From: Nageia nagi
Taxonomy: Eukaryota; Pinophyta
Direction of reading: 5' to 3'
Length of the DNA: 64,000 nucleotides
NCBI GenBank assembly: GCA_050084985.1
Contig: JBITNC010000002.1
Span: 20,584,001-20,648,000, forward strand
Shown here: positions 21,827-34,790 of the stretch, piece by piece
How the letters are laid out: the number at the start of each line of letters is the position of its first letter
Numbering within the stretch: the first letter of the stretch is position 1
Position numbers and translations under genes: made by a program
Notes under the pieces: model-generated
The model's database searches: none
The model's input: only the letters and a program-made list of their open reading frames with translations
What the model was told of the DNA's origin: nothing

Positions 21827-24800
21827 AAAGGTGTGAAAGATCCTCCTCAACATTACTTTCAAGGTTACATTGGTGAGGTAAAACACTTGAAGGTATAATT
21901 TCTCCTTTCTTCAAGTTTATTCTTTTAATCTCATGAGTTACCAACATTGTTAATATTGGTGAGGAAAATTTGCTTACAAATATATTCTTGTTACACCTTT
22001 CCTTCAAAATATTTGAAGTTGCAATTCTCTTTGATGTAACAATAATATATTGATAGGAACTTCTAGTTTGGTTAAATATGATTTAATTTTGCAACTTATT
22101 CTATAATAGATTAGTGTATACAAAGATTGCAATTCTTTTTACATTGTTGTAAATATATTTTTACAATGAATTTTGTTTTACTATGTAAAAATATTAGTTT
22201 ACTATGTAAAAATAGTTGTTCAAAATTAAAAATAAAATGTCATTTAAATAGTGGAGCATATTAAAAACATTTAAATATCTTGTACAATAGCTAAAGGGGA
22301 GGGAAGTTTAATTTGGTCAGCTCTATTGAACTTGGGTAATGCATGAAGTACATATGAAATGGTTAGCTCATCTCCATCTCATGCAAAATTGAGCTCACCT
22401 TACCACCACCACTCACAGCCCTCTCATCTCTATCTACCAATTGTTCTCCATTAATCCACTCTCTCTCTTACCAAGGATGAGTCTATAACATGAATGTTGA
22501 GGGTTGAAATAAGGCACTAATTAGACCTCAGTCTATTTGACCTCCCTGTGCTAAAACCTCGATTTGTTTGACCCATTCAATGCTAGCTCTTGCCCCCTTT
22601 TTTCATTATTGTCTCTTATACTAAATACCTGGCTGCTTGACCCTCTTCATCTCAAAAACCCTCCTCATCTCAATGGTTGCTCATATGGATTTTTAAACCC
22701 TCTCATTATCATGCTTGCATCTTTGGTCTACATGTGCATGGTTATATGACTCAACCAATCCCATTTAATTGCTTTTTCAACTAGCAACTGTAGTTTCCTC
22801 ACCTACACCTCTCTTGTGGTCCTCTCCCTTTCCGAAAGCCTCTCTTGCATTTTTTTTTGCTAGTGCGCTAAAAAAAAATGCCTGTATAACCTTCCAAGAA
22901 GCTCACAGCCTCTTTTTTTACTTCTTGCTTCCTTACCCCTCATTAATTTTTTTTATCATGATTTAAGTCATTTAATTTTTGTCTGATGTACACACCTTCA
23001 ATTGGTACTTTTTCATTAATTCTTTCTATAGGTTTAATGATTATTTACATGTTTAAATGGAGAAATTTATTATAATCTAGCCATATTTATTGCTTCCTCA
23101 TCATTCCTTGTTAATTTTTTAAGAAATATTTTTTTAAATACATGAGGAATGTTTTTTGAAGTAATTTAGACTTAACATTGAATGATAAAGTTCAGTAGAA
23201 TTTTTTTTTGCCTTGGTCAAAATTGCAATTTCTTTAATGCTTATAAAAAGGAAATTTTTACCTATACTTAGATAAAAGTGCATGTTTGAAGTAAACTCTA
23301 GCTCTAAATTTAAAGCTTGAGTAAATTTTAAAGTTTTTTTTTTTTTATTACTTGGAGAAAACTCTACCTTCAAATTTAATGCTTGTCATCATTCCTTTTT
23401 TTTATCATCATAAGATGGAGGTTATGGCAAATTTATCAAACTTAGCTAAAATTATTTTTTTGCCTTAAATTGCATAATTTTCTTCTGTCTTAATATTTTT
23501 TGAAAAATAAGATAAATAGTGCAAAAATTAGCATTTTCTTTTACCTTACTACTTAGGTAAAAATCATAAATAATTTTTCCCTTAGTTAAATTTCTAAGGT
23601 TAAAATTGCAATAAAACTATTGAAGGGATCTTTTTTAAGTAAAAAGGGGGAATCTTTTGTGAATATCTTTTACTTAAAATTCTTTTGCAAATGTTAAAAT
23701 GCATTCTTATCACTATTAATGGATATCTCTTAAGTATTTACCTTAAAGTTCTTTTTTAAATGAGAATGCAAACTATGGAAATGATGGAATATTTGATGCA
23801 TTTTTATTTTTTTTCTTATGCAAAGTGATAGATAGACTTATGCAAATTAAGGAAATGATGCATGTTTATGCCTCTTAAGTGTTTGCTTTAAGTTCCTTAT
23901 AATGGACTTGTTCTTGTGTGCAAATAATGCATACCTATCACTTAGAATTATGTGAATACCTTTTTTAAAGTATTTTTCTTATGAAAGGACTTGAGCAAAT
24001 TCTTTATTTTTTTTCCTTGTGCAAAGTATCGAATGGACTTGAGCAAAATAAGAAATGATGTAAAGATTTCCTTTAGGGGTTAGTAAACAAAACCCATTAG
24101 ACACTTAAGGTTCCATGTTATGGATGGATGATGTTTTTTTTACTTATGCTCTTTAACTTCATGTTTTGCATTTTGATTTATTTGCTTATGCAAACAAAAA
24201 TGCAAACATGAAAATGAGAAAACCTCTAAAAATGAACACATTTGCATGTACATTCTGCAACATGACTTGTTTGGGGAGCCATGAGGTGAGGATAGGCAAA
24301 TTGGAGCCTTTAAGTTCAATGATCCAAATGGTGAAAAGTTTGTACTTCTTAATTGCCCCTAAGTCCTTTGTTGGTTTGGATATAACTCCAATAGGTGGAC
24401 AAGCATATGTGTAGTGATACCACATGTTTGCATGTTTATTCAAGGATTATCTTGATAACCTAAGAGGATAACTTGAAACCTAATCAAGATTAATAATTTA
24501 GCTGATCCAATATACATCATAACCTTAAAAAATAGTAGGCACTTCTCCTTACGAGAGTAAAATACTGATCAAGGTGAACTAGTTGAGGATTGGTAGTACT
24601 TGGGCTCTTCTTATGTGGGCATCTAGGTGAAAGCATAATTTTAAATAAAAAATAAGCTTCAATAATATCACTCTTCATCTATGGTTCTTGGTGATGACAA
24701 AATTATTTGGGTACATGGGATGTATATTTGGGTTGTAAAATATTTGCACTTGTGAATCAAATCAAGCATGTCTTAGTTAGTTAAATGTAACATGTAATGT

Positions 24801-24851
24801 TGTTTATTAAACCACATGCTTATTATTATTTTTCACATTCTTATGTAGCAA
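21827..24851 (+). other. E2b long 5' leader
   Basis: Untranslated leader of about 3 kb. About 22330-22960 is pyrimidine-rich. About 23000-24170 is AT-rich with poly-T runs. About 24240-24640 is the conserved block shared with E1 and E3 (it contains tgtgtagtgataccacatg). Confidence 0.6.
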
Positions 24852-26160
24852 GTGGGAGAATGTTTTTTACCCAAACACATTCTTTATGATTCCAATTTTG
24901 GTATTTGGGAACTTTGGATGAGAGCTGAATTACAAGTAAAGAAGTTTCAATAAATAGAGAATGAGAACCTTGTACTTATAGATGAGAAGGCACTAAAGGC
25001 TTACAACATAAAGAATGAGTTAGTAACCTCTATGATCTTCCATGCAGTTTTAGATGATATGTTCTTGATGATTTTCTCTTCAACCTCAGCAAAGGAAGCT
25101 TGGAATAACCTTAAGCAAATATACCTTGGTTCAAAGTTTTTAGAAAGGGTTGCTATTCTCCAAAAGTTACTTCAATCTTATCAAAGGGAAGATGAAAATA
25201 TGGCTATCTACTTGAACAAAACCATTGACCTAAGGACCTAACTTGTTACTTATAGGTGTAATTGGATCAACGATGAGTTCATGGTATTTATCATTCTCTA
25301 AAGCCTTTCATCAAAATTTGGTAACTTTGTAATAGTTATGGAAAATAAAGCTTGATGATGAGGAAGAAGTCTTCTCCCTTGAGAACCTTTCTAGGATCCT
25401 TTTGAAGCATGAGGAAACCCTTAACAAAAAAGGTGTTGATTTTTTCTTCTAAAGATAATAACGTTACTCTTAGAGCAACCAAAACACTTTTCAAGAAGAA
25501 GTTCAACCATCAAAAGAAATATTATCCTGCTTCCTCTAAAAGTTTTGAGAAAAGAGGAAATGGCTACAATAGTAGTAGGAATAATGGCAAGGTAATAATA
25601 AGAATAATAATAACAGAAATAAGAACAATAACAACAATAAGCATTTCAAGCAAATATATGGAAAAAGCAAAGCAAACAATCCATATCCTAAGGAAAAGTT
25701 TGATGGTAATTGTAACTATTATGGCTTCCAAGGTCACAAAAAAGTTGATTGTTACAAAAAGAAAAGAGAGGAAAAGAACAAAGGTAATGGTAATGTAAAT
25801 AAATTCAAAGGAAAGAAGAATATTCAACCTAATTTTGCTATAGTGCTCTACTCCATATCTCGCACTTTTTTATCTGATTGGATTATTGACTCTGGTTGCA
25901 CTAATCATCTATACTTTTAAAAAGATAAGTTTGAGAACTTTCATAAGTATAGAAAAGATGCAATTGTAATAGGTGATAATTTTATCCTTGAATTCCAAGG
26001 AATTGGGAGTGTGTTGATTCACAAAAAGGTTCTTGACAATATGCTCTATGTTCCTAAGCATAGGATGAACCTTCTCTTTATGATCCAAGTTGCTAAGAAA
26101 GGGTACTTTTTTGAGTTTGACTCTCAATCCTAGTGTATTAAGAAAGGACTTACCATGTTG
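24852..26160 (+). pseudogene. gag: E2b gag and protease
   Basis: The gag start position reads GTG at 24852 where E2a has ATG, so the start codon is lost. Gag follows with an Asn/Lys-rich tail and a zinc knuckle missing one Cys (CNYYGFQGHKKVDC). The protease active site D-S-G is still encoded (DWIIDSGCTNH; codons at 25888-25896), followed by VQ/FQGIGSV-type strands and YVPKHRMNLLFM. Multiple frameshifts separate the parts. Confidence 0.8.
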
Positions 26161-28747
26161 GTTAAAGGATTAGTGAAATATGATCTCTACATTATAGATC
26201 AAGTTCTACCAAAGATGTATCTTGCTACAAGTGTGTGTTTTAGAGGTAATATTTGGCACCAACATTTAGGGAACCTTAACCACAAGAGTATTCAAGTCAT
26301 GAAAGTCTAAGAACTTATGGAAGGTTTATCTTTAATTTCTCCTTCAATTAGTCTATGCAAGGAGTGCATTCTTGGCAAAATGTATAGATTAAAATTTGAA
26401 AAAGATAGGGTAATAAGAGGATCTCAATCTTTTCAACTTATGCATTTAGATTTGATAGATCCATTTCAAACTAAGTTGCTTGGAGGAGAATCTTATGTAT
26501 TAACTTTCATTCATGACTTTAGTAGGATAACCTTTGGGTATCTACTTGAGCATAAGGATCAAACCTTTGAGAGTTTTAAGGTTTTTAAGGTCTTTGTTGA
26601 GAATCAAACTAACCTTAAAATTAAGATGTTAAGATAAAATAATGGAAGAGAATAAAATAACAATGAGTTTAATGACTATTCCTTACACTGCTCAGTAGAA
26701 TGGTGTTACTAAAAGAAAAAACAAAATAATTATGGAAATGGCTAGATGCATGTTGGTAATATTCCTAGTTTCTTATGGGGTGAAACTGTGAGCACTACTA
26801 TTTACATGTTGAATAAGTGTCCCACAAAAGCTATTTAGGGTAAAACTACTTTTGAGTCATGGTCAAAAAGAAAACCTAACATTTCTCACCTGAGGGTGTT
26901 TGGTTGTGAAGCATTCTCCTACATTATTTCTGAGAAAAGAAAGAAGTTGGATAAAAGAGCTAAAAAATGTATCTTTATGGGTTATGACTATCAACATAGA
27001 GGCTATAGGCTCTACTCTCCATCCTACAAAGCTATGTTTATTTCAAGGGATGTAAAGTTCAATGAAATTATTCAATAATATGCTTCTAATAAGGATGTTG
27101 ATAATCCATAGGACTCTTTAATTGCACCTAGCTAGTTAGATATTGATGTAAACAAGTCACTTTAGGAACAAAACTCTCCAACTTAAAGGGTAACGAGGAG
27201 CATGACCTTGAACAAATCTTTATTTACTAAGATTAACAACAAGCATGAGCCCTCAACCTTAAAATATGCTTCTAAGCACGAGTGTTGGATGGAAGCCATG
27301 AAAGTGGAGTATGAGGTGCTTATGAAAAATGAAACTTGGGATTTGGTTCCTTATCCCAATGAGAAGAATGTGATTGGCAATAAGTGGATCTATAAGGTCA
27401 AGTTCAATTCTATTGGGGATATTGAAAAATACAAGGTAAGGTTAATAGCCAAAGATTTTGCTTAGAAATATAGTGTAGATTATGAGAAAACCTTTGCTAT
27501 CATAGCAAAGATGCCTACTATAAGAATTATCCTTGCTCTTTCTATAACTCAAGGATAGAAAGTTTTTCAACTTAATGTCAAGAGTGCATTTCTCAATTGT
27601 GACTTAGATGTGAAAATATTCATAAATTAATTAGAAGGGTTTATTATGGAAGGTAAAAAGTCCTTGTGTGCATGCTAAACAAGTCATTATATGGATGTAA
27701 ACAAGCACCTAGAGCTTGGTATAAGAAGATTTTAGGATACTTTGAAGACATTAGATTCTCCAAGTGTTTTTTTTTTTATTTCAATCTATATGTGCTTAAT
27801 TAAGAAAAATACAATGAAGAAATCATTCAAGAGTGCATATCCAAACTTAATACAACATTCAAAATGATTGATCTTGATCTCTTGCACTAATACTTGAAAT
27901 GCAAGTGTATCAATACAAGGATTTTATATATTTTAGTTAATCTAAGTATATATCAAACATATTGTAAAAGTTTAGAATGAAAGAATGTAGATATGCTACA
28001 ATCCTAATCTCTCCTAGAATCACTATTTCTCTGAACTCCAACTCTCAGTTGGCTAATACTATAGTTTACAGGCAATTAATTGGTAGTCTTTTGTATTTTA
28101 CTATTTGCAGGCTAGATATTGCCTTTATAATGAATCTTATAGAATAATTCATAAAAAAATCATATGTTGAGCACCTCAATGCTATTAAGCAAATCTTAAT
28201 GTATGTTACAGGGATTAAAAACCTTACTCTCAAGTATTCTAAGTTACCTTTGTTTGTTCTCTTTGGATTCTCTTATTCTAACTATGGGAAAGATAGAGAT
28301 GATAGGAAATTAACCTCTATGTATGTATTTAGCATTAGTTCAAGTGCTATCTTTTGAGATTTTAAGAAGCAACCTACTATTTCTCTTTTCACCATAGAAG
28401 TTGAATACCATGCCATGTCTGTTGCAGCCCAAGAAGCCATTTGGCTAAGGCATCTTTTGAAAGAAATTAGGTATGAGCAAGGAGGCTCATCTTTGATTTC
28501 TTCAAATAATCAATTGATGATCTCTTTGGTGAAGAATCTTGTGTTTCATAAAAGAACAAAACATATGGAAATCCATACCCATTTTATTAAGGAGAAGGTT
28601 CTTTATGTCATTATACACCTGGAGTATTGTCCATCCACCTTGAACTTCACTGATTTGTTCACCAAGCCCCTTCCAAAAGCTCAATTATGTAAGCTTAGGG
28701 ATGTTATCAAGTTGGTGAGGTTTCCCTCAATGGGAAGTGAAATTTGA
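26161..28747 (+). pseudogene. E2b integrase, RT and RNase H
   Basis: Integrase: IWHQHLG, SLCKECILGKMY, first Asp region MHLDLIDPF. The second-Asp motif is destroyed (R, stop, NNGRE). RT: CWMEAMKVEYEVL, NKWIYKVKFNS and QLNVKSAFLN. Near 27800-27815 about 50 bp are missing compared with E4 (38356-38418), removing the catalytic YVDD. RNase H: MSVAAQEAIWLRHLLKEIRY and the tail FTDLFTKPLPKAQL to the stop at 28747. Many stops and frameshifts. Confidence 0.82.
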
Positions 28748-28814
28748 ATTTTTGTATTGAATTCATATTTATGATGACAACTTCACCTTTAGGAGGATTT
28801 TTTGCTATCTAGTG

Positions 28815-29010
28815 TTGATTTTATAGGACACCTTTATGATAAGTTCACTCTGCATGAGGAACTTATTGTATAATTTTTTTAGAGCAAAAGATTGGCCAAT
28901 CTATCACTATTTAATTATTCATGTGTGAGAAACTCTTATGTATCTTTTAGCACTGTTCAATTATCTATATATGAGGAACTCGTATGTACATTTTATTATT
29001 CTCTATTTTG
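28815..29010 (+). repeat. 3'-UTR tandem units of E2b
   Basis: Degenerate repeats of about 49 bp with the core cactatt(c)aattat.catgtgtgaggaact and atgtatcttttag. The same unit is repeated in E3 (32690-32900) and E4 (39500-39600); E1 expanded the neighbouring unit instead. Confidence 0.7.
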
Positions 29011-29458
29011 TAATCAACATATGTTTTGTATACAATAGGTGACTATGAGTTTTGGCTTGGCATCTTCATGATGATTTATAGTGCATCACTGATCAATTTA
29101 TGATGGCATTTGTTTGATTCATCTATCCTTGTTGATATGAATATGTTACATTTAACTAATCTTATTATTTGAGCTACTTATGACCTGTAGGTTCCTTTGG
29201 GACTGTAAGTTACTTATTTCAAGTATGCAGGCTCTTAAAGATTCTTCATGACTTCTAGTTGGATGACTACTTCATGTACATTGAAACCTGTTATGGTTAA
29301 TGATTGTATTTGGTAAAGTAGTGAGTCTCAAACTAGATCTTTCTTACTTCATAAATATGTAAAATGTTTTCATCTTCATTGTATTTGTTTGGAAAACTCT
29401 CTTATTTTCTCTCTTCCTTCTCTCTTATTCACTCTATTCCAATATTGCATTAAGGGTG

Positions 29459-29943
29459 TGTTTGAATGTATAATGCATTATTGTAAAGGTTTTGTAATAA
29501 TATTTTATGTAAGTTCACTAATACTTAAGGGTGTCATTTGATACCTTAAGTGTTTAAGTGAATATGATAATGTAACTTGTCTTACGCTCCATGTCATGAG
29601 CATGCCCTTTGGATAAAAGGATGTGCATGTCATGCTTTTATACATTGGATAAAAGGGTGATCAAAAGAGGTATTTTGGCCTATAAATAGAAGGCTCCCTC
29701 TCTGGATCATACAATAATTTATGGATTAAAGTTATGCTAGAGGATAGTGTTTAGGAGTTGAGTTTAGAAAGTTTGTAAGAGTTCTTATTGTGAATGAAGT
29801 AAGATCTAATTAGTGGATGTACTCTTAGTTGGAGGAACCACTTACATCTTATGTGATCTTTATGAGTTATTTAGATGTGATTTGTGAGCTTTCATATGAT
29901 CTTGAGAATATAGAGTTATTTAGTTTATATTGCAATTCATTCA
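29459..29943 (+). repeat. E2 3' LTR
   Basis: A 485-bp LTR beginning TGTTTGAATG and ending CATTCA, preceded by a decayed polypurine tract (taagggtg, 29451-29458). A TATAAATAG box is kept. Confidence 0.85.
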
Positions 29944-31465
29944 CTTCCCACATAGATTGGCTTCATGACTGCAAACTTTTGGAATTTTCATACTATTTTC
30001 CAATCCATTAGTTGAGTTTATCATGATGAATATGTACAAAGGGAACAAAAGCAAAAGCTACATAGAATGAAAATAGCCATTGGATAGATCAATTGATCAA
30101 AAAGAGAATATCATCAAGGTTGGGTGGGACTTCATGGGTAATATGAAGAATGCTATGGCCAATGAAAGATAGGGCATGGATATGGATACCTTTGCTTACG
30201 TGACTGACCTCTACTCTCTTTTTGGTTACCATAGATGGATGAACCCTCCCTCCAAAGAAGGAAGTGATATGTAGGATATTGTATATAGTCACTTTTTTCA
30301 ATGATATATCATAATAACTTTTGTAAGATAGGTTTTTGGGCCCTATTTAAAAAAACCACTATTAATATAAATTTACCTTCGATAAAATAACCAAGTTACA
30401 AAAGAGGTTACCTTCTTCATAGGTTTATTTGACTCGATATGGAATCATTTGATGTCATTATGATCAAGGGTACATATTATTACTATAAGTTGATCAATAG
30501 TGTATTTTTCAAGCATGCCTAGTAGGATCAAAATCACCTTTTCATATTGATTATAAGATCCTAATCAATCTTATTAACAAATCCATTACCAGATTCAGAT
30601 ACAAAAGGCTATGATTATAAGATTTGAAGATAAAAATAGGAAATAACTTCCACAATTCTTTATGTTACTTGAGTCTACTTTTAAAGGTCAAAGAAAAGTA
30701 AGGTCTCTATCACATATTAACTTTACTCCTACAAAAAACCATACACCTTTATAAGTTCTAGCCCTAACCACATCTAGTACAAATAATAGTAGATCAATTT
30801 TTTGGGATATATTTTATTAAAATAATGTTGAATCTCTTAATATTCAAAATCTTCATAATATCTCGAGATTTACTCTTAAAGGTTTACATGTATATTAAAA
30901 CTAGGAAAATGATATATGAACATAACCATGATCCACAACATTACAAATATGGATGTGATGATAAGACTACTTGTACTATACCAAAATCAAGCTTTAAGGC
31001 CAATTATAATCTACCTTAATAGGCTTTTAACAATGATTTTCCACCTATTGTTGATGAGGATATCATAAAAAAGTCGAGAGAAAATATAATGATTAAAAAT
31101 TCTCATCCAAAATTGCCCTCATAAATGTAAAATTGCTTTCAAAAAGTGGTTTTAAAACTAACATTTTAGGTAATTTAAAATCGTTGTAAAAGATGTTTTT
31201 GAGGGGGTTTAAAACCACCATAAAAGATTAAAAAACATTATAAAATATCTTTTTGAGGGTGATTTAAAATCATCATAAAATACCCTTATAGAAAATTTAA
31301 AAAAAAATAGAAATTTTATTGGTTCTACATTGATGATTTAGATTTAAGATTCTTACCAAACCCATTGTTAATATTAACAATGGGTTTGGTAAGATATAAC
31401 ATTATCAAACTATAGAATATCCACTGAGAACCAACCCACTTTCACTCTTATTGAAAAAAAGCAAG
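29944..31465. other. Intergenic AT-rich DNA
   Basis: No gene recognised. About 31120-31300 holds three or four degenerate units of a 'ttttgaggg..tttaaaa.caccataaaa' type. A perfect palindrome follows at 31351-31394. Confidence 0.5.
31351..31394. repeat. Perfect 44-bp palindrome
   Basis: Left arm TCTTACCAAACCCATTGTTA, centre at TAATATTA, and the right arm is its exact reverse complement ending GGTAAGA. All 22 base pairs match with no loop. It could extrude as a cruciform or hairpin; function unknown. Confidence 0.95.
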
Positions 31466-31672
31466 GCCTATGCTTGCAAGGTTAACATGTTTTTAATGAA
31501 ATACCTAGACGTGGGTTTCTTGTGCATACAAGTGTTGTAACAACCCTAATAGACATGTATTCAAAAAGTAACACTATACATATATGGTTGACCTTCTTGG
31601 TCATGTTGGGCATCTAAATGGAGCAAAAAGACTTAGAAATAGCATGCCAATAAAACCTGATGCAATTATGAT
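31466..31672 (+). pseudogene. PPR-protein C-terminal fragment
   Basis: Translated pieces read HVFNEIPRRG, then TSVVTTLIDMYSKS and, after an internal deletion with a frame change, HYTYMVDLLGHVGHLNGAKR and MPIKPDAIM. In plant PLS-class PPR proteins LIDMYSK and HYTCMVDLLGRAG...MPIKPDA lie about 60 residues apart, near the E domain. The deletion and a stop before HVFNEI make it a relic. Element E3 begins about 35 bp downstream. Confidence 0.75.
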
Positions 31673-31707
31673 ACAAGCCAAGAATCAAATTTATTTTTTG
31701 AATCTTA

Positions 31708-32201
31708 TGAAGGAACCAACATTAACAAGATAATTTCTAAACAACCAAGATCACATGAAATCTCACAAGTACATCTAACAAACTCACAAAGCAATCTCAC
31801 AACATAAGATGTAAGTGGTTCTTCCAATTAGGAGTACATCCACTAACTAGATTTTTACTTCAATCACAAATACAACTCTCCTACAATCCTCCTAATGTTT
31901 TCTCCTAATCATTATCCTATAGTATAACTTTACTCCATAAATCGGTGTATGATTACAAAGAGGGAGCTTTCTATTTATAGGCCAAAATCCCTCTTTGGAT
32001 CACCCTTTTATCCAATGTATAAAAGCATGACATGCACATCCTTTTACCTAAGGGGCATGCTCATGACATGGAGTGTAGGACAAGTTACATTATCATATTA
32101 ATTTAAATACTTAAAGTATCAAATGATATCCTTAAGTATTAGTGAACTTACATAGAAGATTATTACAAAACCTTTATAATAATGCATTATACATTCTAAC
32201 A
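31708..32201 (-). repeat. E3 3' LTR
   Basis: A 494-bp LTR. Its inner end is sharp (TGTTAGAATG on the element strand, then the PPT aaaggggag); the outer end at tgaaggaa is inferred from E1. Confidence 0.85.
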
Positions 32202-33005
32202 CTCCCCTTTAATGCAATATTGGGATAAAGTGAGTAAGAGAGAAGAAGAAGATAAAGTAAGAGAGTTCTCCTTCAAATAGATACAATGGAGATGAGAACT
32301 TTTTACATATTTGTAAAGTAAAAAATATCTAGTTTGAGACTCACTACTTTGCCAAATACAATCATTAACCATAATTAGTTTCAATGTACATGAAGTAGTC
32401 CTTCAACTAGAAGTCACGAAGAGTCTCTAAGAGATTGCATATTTGAGGTAAGTAACCTATAATTTCAAAGGAATCTGCAAGTCATAAGTAGCTCAAATAA
32501 TAAGATCAGTTAGATGCAACATATTCATCTCATCAAGGATAGATGAATCACACAAATGCCATCATGAACTGATCAATGGTGCAATATAAGTCATCACAAA
32601 GATGCCATGCCAAAAACTTATAGTCACTTGCTGTATATAAAAACATATGTTAATTATCATTACAAAATAGAGCATGCACATACAAGTTCCTCACATATGG
32701 ATAACTAAATAGTGCCAAAAGACACATAAGAGTTCCTCACACATGGATAACTGAACAATGCTAGATTGACCAAAATAGAGCATGCATAGATGAGTTTTTT
32801 ATATATGGATAATTGAATAGTGCCAAAAGAAACATAAGAGTTCTTCACACATGGATAACTAAATAGTGCTAGATTGGCCAATTTGTACAAGTTCCTCATG
32901 TAGAGCAAACTTACCATGAAGGTGTACAACAAAATCAACACTATACAGTATAAAATCCTCCTAAGGGTGAAGTTGTCATCATAAACATGAATTCAACACA
33001 AGAAT
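32202..33005 (-). other. E3 3' UTR with tandem units
   Basis: Starts with the polypurine tract. Units of about 49 bp (catggataactgaa.agtgc type on plus) repeat at about 32690-32900. One copy of the E1-type unit follows (about 32878-32930). Confidence 0.7.
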
Positions 33006-34790
33006 TCAAACTTCACTCTCCCTTGAGGGTAACTTCACCAACCTAATAGCATCCTTAAGCTTACAAAATTGAGCTTTTGGGAGAGGCTTGGTGAATAAAT
33101 CAATAAAGTTCAAGGTGGGTGGACAATACTCCAGGTGTATGATGCCATCAAGAACCTTCTCCTTGATAAAATGGGCATGGATTTCCATATGTTTTGTTCT
33201 CTAATGGAACATAGGATTCTTAGCCAAAAAATAGCCAATTGATTATTTGAAAAAATAAATGATAAGCTACCTTGCTCATACCTAATTTCTTTTAAAAGAT
33301 GGCTTAGCCAAATAGCTTCTTGGGCTGCAACAGACATGGCATAATATTTGGCTTTTATAGTAGAAAGAGAAGTGGTAGGCTACTTCTTGGAAGCCTAAGA
33401 GATAGCACTTGAACTAATTATAAACACATACATAGAGGTTGATTTTCTATCATCTCTATCTCCCTCATATTTAGAATCTAAGAATCTAAAGAGAACAAAT
33501 AAGGGCAACTTAGAATACTTAAGAGCAAGATCCTTAGTCCTTACAATATATCTCAATATTTGCTTAACAACATTGAGGTGCTCAACATACCTCAAGATTA
33601 CCAATTAATTACCTGTAAGCTATAACATCAACTAACTGAGAGTTAGAATTCAGATAAATAGTGATTCCAAGAGAGACTAGGATCGTAGCATATCTACACT
33701 CCATTCCAAACTTCTGTAAGATGTTTGATATATATTTAGATTGATTGAGGTAAGTACAATCCTTGTATTGATACACTTGTATTCCAAAATAGTAGTGCAA
33801 GAGACCAAGATCAGTAATTTCAAATTTTGCCTTAAGTTTGGATATGCATTCTTAAATGATTTCATCATTATTCTTAGTAATTTAAAGATCATCCACATAA
33901 AGGACAATTAAGACCACTTCTTTTCCCTGATTAAATATATATAGATCAAAATAAAAAAAATCTGAAGAATCCAATGTCTGCAAAGTACCCTAAAATTATT
34001 TTTTACCAGGCTCAAGATTTTTGCTTAAGTTTATATAATGACTTCTTTAGCTTGCACACAAAAGACTCTTTACCTTCCATGATAAACCCTTCTGGTTGAT
34101 TCATGAAGATTTTCACATCTAAATCACCATTGAAAAATGCAATTTTGATGTCAAGTTGAAAAACTTTCCATCCTTGTGCTATAGAAAGAGCAAAGATAAT
34201 CTTCATAGTAGGCATATTTGCCATGGGAGCAAAGGTTTTTTCATAATCTACATTGTATTTCTAAGTAAAACCTTTGGCTACTAACTTTGCCTTATATTTC
34301 TTAATATCTCTAACTAAATTGAACTTGACCTTGTAGATCCACTTATTACCAATCACATTCTTTTCATTGGGATAAGGAACCAAGTCCCGAGTTTTATTTT
34401 TCATAAGCACCTCATACTCCACTTTTGTGGATTCCATCTAGCACTCATGCTTTGAAGCTTCTTTGAAGGTTGAGGGCTTATGCTTATTGTCAATCTTGGC
34501 AAATAAGGATTTGTTCAAGGTCATGCTTCTTGTTACCATTTATGTTAGAGAAATTTGTTCTTGAAGTGACTTTTCAACATCAATATCCAACTAGCTAAGA
34601 GCAATTGAAGAGTCCTCTAGATCATCAACATCCTCATTAGAAGTAGATTCATTAGGAAGTTCATTGAACTTTACATCCTTTGAAATAGACACTACTTTAT
34701 AGGTTGGAGAGTAGAGCTTATATCCTCTATGTTGACTATCATAACCCACAAAGATGTATTTTTTAACTTTTTGGTCTAACTTCTTCCTTT
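33006..34790 (-). pseudogene. E3 RT and RNase H
   Basis: The tail FIDLFTKPLPKAQF and MSVAAQEAIWLSHLLKEIRY mark RNase H. The RT YVDD codons survive at 33888-33899, next to KVFQLDIKIAFFNGDLDV. The parts lie in different frames with multiple stops, and part of RNase H (the SDIAFAMNLM region) is deleted around 33590-33600. Confidence 0.82.

Larger units (their letters stand above)
18397..29943 (+). mobile_element. Composite Ty1/copia element E2 (LTR-gag-pro-LTR-gag-pol-LTR)
   Basis: Three similar LTRs in one orientation (18397-18895, 21327-21812, 29459-29943) bracket two internal regions. The first (E2a) runs PBS, short leader, gag, protease, and stops within the pre-integrase module at 21326. 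The second (E2b) runs PBS-like site, ~3-kb leader, gag, protease, integrase, RT, RNase H, 3' UTR. The outer flanks are tttcc (18392-18396) and cttcc (29944-29948), a 4/5 match that suggests one 5-bp target duplication for the whole composite. No remainder of E2a follows 29943, which argues against simple nesting. All genes are broken; the element is older than E1. Confidence 0.75.
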
